Of a stretch of DNA of 64,000 nt, positions 41,465 through 49,137 are shown piece by piece; the stretch's first letter is position 1, and each line of letters begins with the position of its first letter. Below the pieces are notes generated by a model. It worked only from the letters and a program-made list of their open reading frames with translations, made no database searches and had not been told where the DNA came from. Source of the DNA: RUG14199 sp964629225 (GTDB lineage: Bacteria > Bacillota > Clostridia > Oscillospirales > CAG-272); assembly GCA_964629225.1 (NCBI GenBank), contig CAZVQC010000007.1:1-64000 (forward strand), in the 5' to 3' direction. Made by a program: the position numbers and the translations under genes.

Positions 41465-42618
41465 TGGAAAGTATTGTTGATATAATCAGAATACCCATCG
41501 CATGGATACTCAAGCTCTGCCATGCGATCTGCCCCAACTACATGGTGGCGCTTTTGCTTTTCGCATTGGTGATGCAGATACTTCTGCTCCCCTTCGCCAT
41601 TAAACAGCAGAAGAATTCCGTTAAGCAGGCAAAGCTTGCTCCGAAACTTGCGGCTATAACAAAAAAATACGCCGGAAGAACAGACCGTGCGACCCAGCAG
41701 AAGATGCAGCAGGAGCAGATGGAGCTGTATCAGCGGGAGAATTACAATATGATGGGCGGATGTCTTCCGCTTCTCATCCAGATGCCGATACTCTTCGCTC
41801 TGTTCAGGGTGATCACACAGCCACTCCGCTACCTTTGCGGATTGAGCACAGCTTCCGTCACTACTATCCTTACAAAGCTTTCCGAGCTGGGTGTTGACAC
41901 TACAGCCGGATATCCTCAGATCACGGCGATCAACAAGCTCCGTGACATGGGAGCGGCAGAGGCGGCATCTATTACCGAGGGCATCGAGAATTTCAATTTC
42001 GACTCTCTCCCGGTATTCAAGATGTTCGGCGGCAAGATCGATCTTTCCATCGCTCCCAAGGACGGCGGATGGTGGATGCTCCTCATCCCGATAGTCACCA
42101 TAGTCGCCCTTATCATCAGCCAGATGATAACGAAAAAGTTCACATACCAGCCGCCCAATGCGGGAGATGCCAACAACAACCTTGTGATGAAGGTGTTCAT
42201 GTACGCGGGAATGCCCCTGCTCTCCGGTTGGATAGCGTATCAGTATGCGGCGGCTCTCGGCATCTACTGGATATTCAGGAACCTTTTGTCTCTTGTGCAG
42301 CAGATCGTACTGTCGAAGGCGATACCGATCCCTCACTTCACAGAAGAGGACTACAAGGCGGCTGAAAAGGAGATGTACGGCTCCTCCAGAGCGAAAAAGA
42401 ACGCACGTGCCCTTGATCCGAACAGAGAAAGGCCCAGAAGCCTTCATCACATCGACGACGATGACGATGACACTTACGATGACGGCGGCAGAGTGACCAG
42501 ATACGATGACGAGGACGACGATGCCTCCGCATCTGTTCCAAAGTCCGTGCCCAGCTCTGCTGTGGAGGCACCCATCAAGGACGACAAAAACAAAACTTAC
42601 AAGAAGAAAAAGAAATAA
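41464..42618 (+). CDS. yidC: YidC/Oxa1 membrane protein insertase
   Basis: Inserts and folds membrane proteins with or without Sec. A short N-terminal region with no large periplasmic domain is as in Gram-positive YidC. Conserved membrane parts: LLFALVMQILLLPFAIKQQ, the coiled cytoplasmic hairpin (KLAPKLAAITKKY), GGCLPLLIQMPILFALFRV, then helices 3-5 to NLLSLVQQIVL. There is an insertion of about 80 residues (about 125-200) between helices 2 and 3. The 384-residue protein ends in a long tail with an aspartate run and terminal KTYKKKKK, which could contact ribosomes. Confidence 0.96.
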   Translation: MESIVDIIRIPIAWILKLCHAICPNYMVALLLFALVMQILLLPFAIKQQKNSVKQAKLAPKLAAITKKYAGRTDRATQQKMQQEQMELYQRENYNMMGGCLPLLIQMPILFALFRVITQPLRYLCGLSTASVTTILTKLSELGVDTTAGYPQITAINKLRDMGAAEAASITEGIENFNFDSLPVFKMFGGKIDLSIAPKDGGWWMLLIPIVTIVALIISQMITKKFTYQPPNAGDANNNLVMKVFMYAGMPLLSGWIAYQYAAALGIYWIFRNLLSLVQQIVLSKAIPIPHFTEEDYKAAEKEMYGSSRAKKNARALDPNRERPRSLHHIDDDDDDTYDDGGRVTRYDDEDDDASASVPKSVPSSAVEAPIKDDKNKTYKKKKK

Positions 42619-42640
42619 GAAAGCAAGGTTTCAAACAGCA

Positions 42641-43666
42641 ATGAATGACGAAATTATCGTAACGGGGAAGACCGTCGAAGAGGCCATGGCTCTTGCTGCG
42701 GCGCAGTATGGCGGTGAAAACGTTTCCTATGATATCGTTGAAATGCCGAAAAAAGGATTCCTCGGCATCGGCGCATCCCCCGCAAAGATCAGAGTGACCG
42801 TTAATAAGGAAGAGGAGATCGATCTGTCGGATCTTGTCACCTCCGTAAAATCAATGAAGGTCGCTACCAATAAGGGCGGCTCCGGCGAGACTTTCGAGAA
42901 AAAGAAGGAAGCAAAGCCCGAAAGAAAATCCCGTCCCGAAAAGACGGAAAAGGTCGAAAATACCGAAAGACCCGAAAGAAAAGAGAAGCCCGCAAAGCAG
43001 GCTCCCGCAAAGGCCGATAGACCGGCCACCGAGCAGCCCGTAAAAGAGCCGAGAGTCATCGTCGTCACAGACGAGGAAAAGGCTTTCGCACTTGATTTCG
43101 CAAACAACCTTCTCAAGAACATGGGCGTTGATGCCACCGCCGCATTTGACGGTATCGAAACTGCCGGCGAAGGTGGAACCACCTATCCGAGACTCGTTAT
43201 CTCCGGAGACGGTGCGGGCATCCTCATCGGTCATCACGGTGAGACCCTTGACGCTATCCAGTATCTTGTCAACCTCAGCGCACTTCGTCGCGGAGGAAAC
43301 ACGCAGAAGGAATTTGTCAAGATCGTAGTTGACATTGAAAACTACAGAAAGAAGAGAGAGGAAACTCTCAGAGCGCTTGCGCGCAGAATGGCGATCAAGG
43401 CGCAGAAATACAAGAGGAACGTGGTGCTAGAGCCCATGAACCCCTATGAGAGAAGGATCATTCACTCCGAGATCCAGGGCTTTGAGAATGTCTCCACCCA
43501 CTCCGTAGGCTCCGATGAGAACCGTAAGATCGTAGTGACTTACGAAGGTGCGGACAAGATCGAAAGAAGACCCCGCTCAAGATACAACCAGAGGCCTCGC
43601 CGTGAAAACGTTGCGACAGGGAACGTCACCGTAGAAGATACGGCAAGTTTTGAGAGCGAAGAATAA
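42641..43666 (+). CDS. jag: Jag/KhpB-family RNA-binding protein
   Basis: A 341-residue RNA-binding protein linked to cell elongation and division in Gram positives. Domains: Jag-N (1-50; VTGKTVEEAMALAAAQ, MPKKGFLGIGASPAKI), a Lys/Glu/Pro-rich linker (about 75-140), a KH domain (about 180-255, with ISGDGAGILIGHHGETLDAI) and an R3H domain (about 260-320, RRMAIKAQKYKR, MNPYERRIIHSEIQ). The start is ATG 42641; the frame is open back to 42506 inside yidC but without homology. Its location after yidC is conserved. Confidence 0.95.
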   Translation: MNDEIIVTGKTVEEAMALAAAQYGGENVSYDIVEMPKKGFLGIGASPAKIRVTVNKEEEIDLSDLVTSVKSMKVATNKGGSGETFEKKKEAKPERKSRPEKTEKVENTERPERKEKPAKQAPAKADRPATEQPVKEPRVIVVTDEEKAFALDFANNLLKNMGVDATAAFDGIETAGEGGTTYPRLVISGDGAGILIGHHGETLDAIQYLVNLSALRRGGNTQKEFVKIVVDIENYRKKREETLRALARRMAIKAQKYKRNVVLEPMNPYERRIIHSEIQGFENVSTHSVGSDENRKIVVTYEGADKIERRPRSRYNQRPRRENVATGNVTVEDTASFESEE

Positions 43667-43672
43667 TTGATC

Positions 43673-43698
43673 AAAGGGGAGCAGAGTCTCCCCTTTTT
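43673..43698 (+). terminator. Terminator between jag and rsmG
   Basis: A 9-bp perfect stem (AAAGGGGAG with CTCCCCTTT), six-base loop, TTTTT. As rsmG starts only 15 bases later, rsmG must rely on readthrough or a promoter inside jag. Confidence 0.8.
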
Positions 43699-43712
43699 GA
43701 CCGGAGAGTACT

Positions 43713-44435
43713 ATGTTTGATGATTTTTACCGTCTCCTTTCGGAGGATGCCCTTTTGACGGAATGCGGAGTTCTTTGTGAGGACGTGGCAAGGAAACTGC
43801 TCGTCCACGCAGAGGAACTGGCGGACAAGGGAAAAAAATACAATCTGACGGCTATCACCGACCCAAAGGAAGTGGCAGTCAAGCACATGGCGGACTGCCT
43901 CCATGCAGCCGCCGCAGTAAAACGTCTCACAAGGGGCAACAGAGCCTCTCTGATCGACGTTGGCAGCGGGGGCGGGTTTCCATCCCTCCCCATTGCCGCA
44001 GCCTGCGAAAACATCTCCGTTTGGGCTCTGGATGCCACCGAGAAAAAGTGCGGCTTCATAAAGGACACCGCAAAAGCGGCGCAGATACCGATAACAGCAG
44101 TCTGTGCCAGAGGGGAGGAGTACGCCGCCGAAAAGCGGGAGTGCTTTGATATCGCCACGGCACGGGCGGTGGCGGCACTTCCGATACTGTCGGAGCTTTG
44201 CCTTCCATTTGTGAGACCCGGCGGATATTTTATCGCCATGAAGGGCCCTGCCGCCGATGAGGAACTTGAGAATGCGGAGAACGCCTTGAGGATCCTCGGC
44301 GCAAAGCTTGAAGAAAAGGCGGAGTACCGCCTGAGTGACGGCAGCATACGTTGTCTTCTCATCTTTAAAAAGACGGCAAAGACTCCTTCCGGATACCCGC
44401 GAATGTACTCGAAGATCAAAAAGAAGCCCCTTTGA
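43713..44435 (+). CDS. rsmG: 16S rRNA (guanine527-N7)-methyltransferase RsmG
   Basis: Methylates G527 of 16S rRNA with SAM. A 240-residue Rossmann enzyme: KKYNLTAITDPKEVAVKHMADC, the SAM loop LIDVGSGGGFPSLPIA and DIATARAVAALPILSELCLP are diagnostic. GGAGAG lies six bases before the ATG. The gene ends the rpmH block with a strong terminator; the usual following genes (mnmE, mnmG, parA/B) are absent here. Confidence 0.97.
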   Translation: MFDDFYRLLSEDALLTECGVLCEDVARKLLVHAEELADKGKKYNLTAITDPKEVAVKHMADCLHAAAAVKRLTRGNRASLIDVGSGGGFPSLPIAAACENISVWALDATEKKCGFIKDTAKAAQIPITAVCARGEEYAAEKRECFDIATARAVAALPILSELCLPFVRPGGYFIAMKGPAADEELENAENALRILGAKLEEKAEYRLSDGSIRCLLIFKKTAKTPSGYPRMYSKIKKKPL

Positions 44436-44456
44436 CGGGTGCTTTCAATGATCGGC

Positions 44457-44499
44457 TGAAAAAACGAGGCTTGAAACTCGGGTTCAAGCCTCGTTTTTT
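44457..44499 (+). terminator. Intrinsic terminator after rsmG
   Basis: A 15-bp stem (AAAACGAGGCTTGAA with TTCAAGCCTCGTTTT) followed by TT. The flanking A and T runs make it usable on both strands. Confidence 0.85.
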
Positions 44500-44615
44500 G
44501 TCCGCCGAACTGATTCGACGGTTCGGTCGCACTTCGGTATTTTCAATGATGTAATGGCCGAAATAACCCTCGTATTGAAATTTCGTCGCTCTTTACCCGA
44601 CACGCCGTCAGGTGC

Positions 44616-44644
44616 TTGACAATCGGTGCGGGCTTTGGTAAAAT
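44616..44644 (+). promoter_or_regulatory. Sigma-A promoter for the HAD-lipid kinase pair
   Basis: TTGACA, 17 bases, TAAAAT. Confidence 0.8.
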
Positions 44645-44787
44645 AGTAATGTAGAAATTTTTGCGCCGTTATTCCTTTTGACAGCGGGAGAGCTTTTTAG
44701 AATGCTTTTTTGATCTTTTGTTTTTCTTGCCCGTTGGATCGGAAAGGATACGGTCGGTTTTGTGACCGAATGAAGGAGGGATATGTT

Positions 44788-45564
44788 TTGGGTAGTGAGA
44801 TGCTGTTTGCCACGGATTTTGACGGGACTCTCAATTCATATTCCGCTGGTATCAGCGAAAAGACCGTTAGGATGATAGAGGCGTTTCGTGATGGGGGTAA
44901 TTATTTCGGCGTTATCACCGGGCGCAACGTCAACAATATTGCGGGAATAACGGAAGCCATCGGAGATCATCTGGATTTTCTCATGTGCATGACCGGGGCA
45001 TATGCCGCCGACGGCGCGGGAAACATCATTTTCGAGGAAAGGGGAGATGGCGGGATACTTGCGGATCTTCTTATGACCATATCCGATCAAAAATGCCGCT
45101 ATCTCAGTTATGCCGACGGGAAGGACGCCTATCGCATCGACGTGTCAAGACCCCTTCTGCCGGATTCTCCTGATGTAAAAGAGGCTATGCGCCACAGATC
45201 ATTTTCCCAGGTCAACACCGCCTACAATACGATGGAGGAGCTGGAGGCTGCCATGGGAGAGCTTCTTGACAAGTTCGGTGAGAAGATATCTCCTCAGATC
45301 AACGGTACCTGCCTTGACATACCACCCTTCGGAGTCACCAAGGGTACCGCCGTGCTTCGCATGGCAAAGCACTTTGGAGTGTCAGAGGGCATGATATTCA
45401 CGGCGGGGGACAACGACAACGACATCGCAATGTTAAAGATGCATTTCGGTTTTTCAGTGCCGAACGGTACGGCGGGGGCAAAGGCCGCCGCAAAGATGAT
45501 ATTTCCGGAAGTGGGAGATATGCTTGAATACGTTCTCAAACTATCACAGGAGGGCTCGTTATGA
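44788..45564 (+). CDS. Cof-type HAD-superfamily phosphatase
   Basis: A 258-residue cytosolic phosphatase. Motif I is DFDGTL (nucleophile Asp10, acid Asp12), motif II the VITGR segment, and motif IV GDNDNDIAML. The large C2 cap between them is as in Cof/YidA enzymes, which act on sugar phosphates and similar compounds. The start is TTG 44788, seven bases after AAGGAGGG; an in-frame ATG exists at 44770 but lies before that site. Its stop overlaps the lipid kinase start by four bases (ATGA). Confidence 0.9.
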   Translation: MGSEMLFATDFDGTLNSYSAGISEKTVRMIEAFRDGGNYFGVITGRNVNNIAGITEAIGDHLDFLMCMTGAYAADGAGNIIFEERGDGGILADLLMTISDQKCRYLSYADGKDAYRIDVSRPLLPDSPDVKEAMRHRSFSQVNTAYNTMEELEAAMGELLDKFGEKISPQINGTCLDIPPFGVTKGTAVLRMAKHFGVSEGMIFTAGDNDNDIAMLKMHFGFSVPNGTAGAKAAAKMIFPEVGDMLEYVLKLSQEGSL

Positions 45565-46532
45565 ATGCGACTCTTGAAAAGGGATCCAAGGTCAAAAGAT
45601 CCGAAAGAAGGATAATCCACATAGTCAATCCCATGTCCGGCAGCGGAAGAAAATTCAGGAGGACAAGGGATACCGTTACTTCCCTCGGTGAGGAGCTCTA
45701 TCTCACCAAGCGCGAGGGTGACTGCGAGGATTTCGTATCCGAGATGCTGGTAAAAGATCCTTATTGCCATATAGTGGCCCACGGAGGCGACGGTACTATG
45801 AGCGAGGCGGCGGGAGGTATCGTGAAAGCGGGTGCGGGGGAGACTGCACTGTTTTCCGGAGTGCCTGCGGGAAGCGGAAACGACCTGCTTCGCTATCTTT
45901 TCAAAGAGAAGAACGTTTTCGGGCGGATCTACCCCACCGACCTTATCAGCGTGGGCGGCAGATATGCTATCAACGAGATCAACATGGGCTTTGACTGCAC
46001 CGCAGCATCCGAGGCGGAGAGGATCCGTAAGGTGCCGGGGATAGGCGGCAGTTTTTCCTACATAGCCGGAGTTGCCACCGCATTCGTGAAAAAAGAGGGC
46101 TTTCTTTCCAAGGTAACTCTTGAGGGAGTACCGGATCAAAACGGAGAGCATCATGACGAAACCATTGAGGATGAGCTCCTTTTGGTCGCTCTTGCCAACG
46201 GTCAGTATTACGGAGGCGGGTTCAGAGCGGCTCCCACGGCGGATACGGGAGACGGGTATCTGGATGCCATCATCGTAAAAAACGTGCCGAGAAACGTCTT
46301 TGTGTCCCTTGTGGCGGACTATAAAAACGGGTCCCACATCGACAGAGAGACCGGAAAGGTGGCGGCTAAATTCAGAAATTTCGTCAGATACAGACGGTGT
46401 AAGAACTTCTCCCTCACCGGGATAAGAGAATTTTCAAGAGACGGGGAGATAACTCCCGCAAAGGAGCTTAGAGCCGAAATACTGCCGAAGGCGATACTCT
46501 ATACTCCTCCGAAAAGCGCTTGGCTGAAATAA
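45561..46532 (+). CDS. YegS/DgkB-family lipid kinase
   Basis: A 323-residue diacylglycerol-kinase-like enzyme. VNPMSGSGRK at the start and VAHGGDGTMSEAAGG (GGDGT near 75) are the ATP-binding motifs; GVPAGSGNDLLR and FDCTAASEAERIR continue the catalytic fold, and the C-terminal beta domain is complete. In Gram positives such enzymes recycle diacylglycerol released during teichoic acid synthesis. Co-translated with the HAD phosphatase, which suggests linked lipid or phosphate metabolism, although the exact lipid is unknown. Confidence 0.9.
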   Translation: MNATLEKGSKVKRSERRIIHIVNPMSGSGRKFRRTRDTVTSLGEELYLTKREGDCEDFVSEMLVKDPYCHIVAHGGDGTMSEAAGGIVKAGAGETALFSGVPAGSGNDLLRYLFKEKNVFGRIYPTDLISVGGRYAINEINMGFDCTAASEAERIRKVPGIGGSFSYIAGVATAFVKKEGFLSKVTLEGVPDQNGEHHDETIEDELLLVALANGQYYGGGFRAAPTADTGDGYLDAIIVKNVPRNVFVSLVADYKNGSHIDRETGKVAAKFRNFVRYRRCKNFSLTGIREFSRDGEITPAKELRAEILPKAILYTPPKSAWLK

Positions 46533-46580
46533 AAAGCAAACAGCTAAGGCGGGCAAACGGAAATATTGAGAAGAAAAATG

Positions 46581-46609
46581 AAGCGGATACCGGTGAGGTA
46601 TCCGCTTTG
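46581..46609 (+). terminator. Hairpin downstream of the lipid kinase
   Basis: An 11-bp stem (AAGCGGATACC with GGTATCCGCTT) with a five-base loop. Only TT follows, so termination strength is doubtful; the next hairpin is stronger. Confidence 0.5.
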
Positions 46610-46678
46610 GCGTGAGGTCAAGAACCACTTTGCGTGGCTAAGTATCCGGCAAGAACGGGCATCATCGATCGGCAAAGA

Positions 46679-46716
46679 AAAAGAGACTTGGAACTCTTTG
46701 TTCCAAGTCTCTTTTC
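46679..46716. terminator. Bidirectional terminator between lipid kinase and blaR1 remnant
   Basis: AAAAGAGACTTGGAAC pairs with GTTCCAAGTCTCTTTT around a five-base loop. It has A and T runs on both sides. Confidence 0.85.
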
Positions 46717-46771
46717 GATTGCTTTTGCACCGGTCGTCACCTGCCCGAAGTGTCACGGCAGGCAGTCGGCT

Positions 46772-47198
46772 CTATTCCCGCTTTTCTTTTTTTAATGCGA
46801 TATGTTGCTTCAGTACCGACTTCACACGCTTTTTGATACCGACTTCTCCGAATGCCACGGGGCAGGCGGCAACGGAGCGTCTGCTGAGTATTCCGGAGGT
46901 GCGGTAAGGGAACTTGATACCAACGGATCCAAAACGGTGTCGACTGCCGGTATGCCGGTGCTTAAGGTCACTGAGGGCGCGCCCGTTCGGGGGATACTTA
47001 CCGTCTCGGCGCTGGGAATGAGGCTGAATATGCTCTTTGGCGAGACGAACATAAGAAGTCTTAACGCCACCATCCCCCAAAGCAGCACGTTGATCCATTT
47101 CGGCGCTTTTTTATGAGAAGTCGCATTATGAGTACTGCGAGCACCGTCCATGCGGCGGATATGCTCATGTTGACGGTCTTAAGGAAGATATCACTCAT
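46772..47198 (-). pseudogene. Decayed BlaR1 (M56 antirepressor) gene
   Basis: The ATG at 47198 opens MSDIFLKTVNMSISAAWTVL, the normal BlaR1 first helix. The frame then breaks at a run of six A (about 47120). One more A would restore KAPKWINVLLWGMVALRLL and ...FSLIPSAETVSI, typical of clostridial BlaR1. After about 80 more codons the sequence jumps, in another frame, to CPVAFGEVGIKKRVKSVL, which in intact relatives lies after the HExxH metalloprotease core. So the middle, including the protease site, is deleted and only about 140 codons remain. It cannot be functional as BlaR1. Its start overlaps the blaI remnant stop, as in intact pairs. Confidence 0.8.
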
Positions 47199-47559
47199 TG
47201 TCTTTTCTCCCTTCTGCAGCGGTCGATCATGCGCTGAAGCTCGTCCAGGTCCTCATTTGACATCTTTTCTGTTGCAAAAGGCGGCGACGAATGCGGGAAG
47301 GGAGCCCTCAAAGGTCTTTTCCACCATTTCATCTATCTGCGCCGCTCTGACCTCGTCCTTGGATACAAGGGAGGTCACTACGGTATCCTCGTTTTTTAGG
47401 ACTCCCCTTTCGAAGAGCCTTTTTATCACGGTGTAGGTGGGGACCTCCATCCGAGCCTCTCGCGGCACAGTGCGACGAGATCTCGGCTCTTGACCGGTTC
47501 GTTCTCCCACAGGATCAGGCAAAAGCGGTATTCGCTTTCAAATATCTTAGGGGGCTCAT
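47195..47559 (-). pseudogene. Frameshifted BlaI/MecI-family repressor gene
   Basis: AGGAG and ATG 47559 are intact, but the reading needs three single-base corrections: one extra C in the C5 run after ATGAG, one extra C in the CCCC near 47451, and one fewer A in the AAAA near 47234. With them the product reads MSPPKIFESEYRFCLILWEN, then VKSRDLVALCRERLGW, then TYTVIKRLFERGVL and a C-terminal dimer region ending IDRCRREKRQ, about 121 residues as in BlaI. All three lesions are in short homopolymers, so sequencing error is possible for this gene, though the neighbouring blaR1 deletion supports real decay. Confidence 0.78.
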
Positions 47560-47572
47560 CGTTGTCTCCTCT

Positions 47573-47624
47573 CTAATATGTTAGAGTACAATACTGCTCT
47601 AACATATTAGACTGAGCTTGTCAA
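47573..47624 (-). promoter_or_regulatory. BlaI-type operator palindrome and promoter region
   Basis: A perfect inverted repeat with 14-base arms (CTAATATGTTAGAG and CTCTAACATATTAG, 47573-47586 and 47597-47610) and a 10-base spacer lies just before the blaI remnant. TTGACA is at 47619-47624 on the minus strand; no good -10 is evident at 17 bases. The palindrome is the expected self-regulatory operator of BlaI and shows no decay. Confidence 0.75.
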
Positions 47625-47640
47625 ACCCCGAAGAAGTTTT

Positions 47641-48150
47641 TTATTCGGTATTTTGAAGGTATTCTATCTCGATATGGGACATTGTGAAGCTTCTCTCTCC
47701 GCTATAGGAGAGTTCCGTGGGTGTGCCGTCGGTCAAGATGACGTAATAAGTGCCTCCGTACTGCGATATTGTGAGGACGGTGCGTCCGCTGTCGTCCTTC
47801 GATATGTCGGAGACGGACTCCTCCGTCAGTGAAAAGGCGGAGAATATCGGCTCAAGCCCGGCGGAAACGCTCTTTTCGATCTCAAGGGACACGTCTCCGT
47901 TTGAAACGGTGAAGCCCCGTTCTCCCTTGGTGAAGACCGTTCCCGAAAGTGTTGACGGGGCGGTCAATTCAAGATCTTTCGCTTCTTTTGAAAAAACTAT
48001 CTCAAAGTTCTCTCCCGCGGAGGAAAAGGAGGCTTTGACACTTGAGATATCATTTTGATAATCGAGGACGGAGGAGCCGTTTTTCGGGGTGCATCCGGGA
48101 AGCAGAAGGATCAGTATCGGAATTACCGCCATAATTATCTTTTTCAGCAT
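47641..48150 (-). CDS. Putative lipoprotein of unknown function
   Basis: A 169-residue protein with a signal peptide ending in the lipobox LLPGC (Cys20), so it is predicted on the outer membrane face. The mature part is beta-rich and begins with a sequence (DISSVKASFSSAGENFEIVF) reminiscent of LolA-like or outer-membrane-lipoprotein sorting folds, but I cannot assign a family. It reads toward the bla remnants and ends 17 bases before the operator region. No strong promoter was identified. Confidence 0.75.
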   Translation of the reverse strand: MLKKIIMAVIPILILLLPGCTPKNGSSVLDYQNDISSVKASFSSAGENFEIVFSKEAKDLELTAPSTLSGTVFTKGERGFTVSNGDVSLEIEKSVSAGLEPIFSAFSLTEESVSDISKDDSGRTVLTISQYGGTYYVILTDGTPTELSYSGERSFTMSHIEIEYLQNTE

Positions 48151-48230
48151 TTTAGGCCACCTTTGCAGAGTAACGTGATATTACATTCTATTTTCAAGAG
48201 GATTTTTTATTACCGAGGGGCGGGGCGCTA

Positions 48231-48259
48231 TTGAATAACTTGGTTTTTTATGATAAAAT
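48231..48259 (+). promoter_or_regulatory. Sigma-A promoter for the queG-like/addBA operon
   Basis: TTGAAT, 17 bases, TAAAAT. The ATG at 48250 overlaps it, so the gene start must be later. Confidence 0.7.
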
Positions 48260-48288
48260 CAAATAAAAGACGGATAGGAGGCGGCGTG

Positions 48289-49137
48289 ATGCTCTCGGAC
48301 ATTTTCAAAAGTGAAAAGATATCGGCTTATGGGGCACTGCCTCTCTCTGCCTGCACCGTTCTTCGGGAGCGGTATTTCAAGGACTTTTTCGAAGGGGAAC
48401 TGTTTTGCGTGATGCTGATAGTGCCCTATCCGGCTCAAAGGAGAGTCGGGGCGAAGTTTGCTTCTTTTGCGGTGATACCGGACTACCATATCTTTTTTAA
48501 GAGGCTTGAAGAGCGGATACTGCCCTATTTTTCAAAGAAGTATCCCGGCAGGAGATTTCGCATTTTTTCCGACGTATCTCCCATTGACGAGAGGGATGCC
48601 GCCTGCCGTGCGGGACTTGGAGTCATGGGTGACAACGGGCTTTTCATTGCAAAAGGTCAGGGGTCCTTCGTATTTATCGGTGAGATGGTGACGGATCTTA
48701 CCTCCGCCGAACTTGAGGGCGAGGGCATCGGATGCGGCACTTTCGAGCCGTCGGGATGCCTTCACTGCGGAAAATGTGCCAAGGCGTGCCCGGCAGGATG
48801 CATCGGCGGGGATAAGAGCTTTTGCGTGTCGGCTCTTACTCAGAAAAAGGGAGTTTTAACGGACACGGAATGTGATATCATCAAAAAGAGCGGATATGCT
48901 TGGGGCTGTGACGTATGTGCCCTTGTCTGCCCGCTTTTTGATGATGGAGATCGGGATATAAACAGCTATTTTACCGAGACAGTCCTCCATGTGAAGGGCT
49001 TTGAAACTGTGGATGTGATGGACGGTGAGACTTACTCACGCTACGCGTTCTCTTGGAGAAAAAAAGACGTCATCAAAAGAAATTTTGACATTCTCGGTGA
49101 AAACAGGGAAGATAACGGGATAACGGAGGGAAAATGA
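48289..49137 (+). CDS. QueG-like double 4Fe-4S protein (epoxyqueuosine reductase family)
   Basis: A 282-residue cytosolic protein. The N-terminal DUF1730-type part has SPIDERDAACRAGLGVMGDN and FIGEMVTDL, both typical of QueG. It is followed by two 4Fe-4S motifs, CLHCGKCAKACPAGC and CDVCALVCP. QueG reduces epoxyqueuosine to queuosine in tRNA with cobalamin. This protein lacks the C-terminal HEAT region of full QueG, so it may be a short paralogue with another role. The start is ATG 48289, seven bases after AGGAGG. It overlaps addB by four bases. Confidence 0.82.
   Translation: MLSDIFKSEKISAYGALPLSACTVLRERYFKDFFEGELFCVMLIVPYPAQRRVGAKFASFAVIPDYHIFFKRLEERILPYFSKKYPGRRFRIFSDVSPIDERDAACRAGLGVMGDNGLFIAKGQGSFVFIGEMVTDLTSAELEGEGIGCGTFEPSGCLHCGKCAKACPAGCIGGDKSFCVSALTQKKGVLTDTECDIIKKSGYAWGCDVCALVCPLFDDGDRDINSYFTETVLHVKGFETVDVMDGETYSRYAFSWRKKDVIKRNFDILGENREDNGITEGK

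Larger units (their letters stand above)
44436..44787. other. Gene-free interval between rsmG and the HAD gene
   Basis: 352 bases containing the rsmG terminator, a perfect -35 promoter and about 140 bases of leader with T-rich stretches and a small hairpin (CGGTC...GACCG near 44751-44768). No gene and no riboswitch I can name. Confidence 0.5.

Noticed and set aside
44678..44703. Second promoter (TTGACA...TAGAAT) before the HAD gene
   Set aside because: The spacer is only 14 bases; the upstream TTGACA-N17-TAAAAT is much better.
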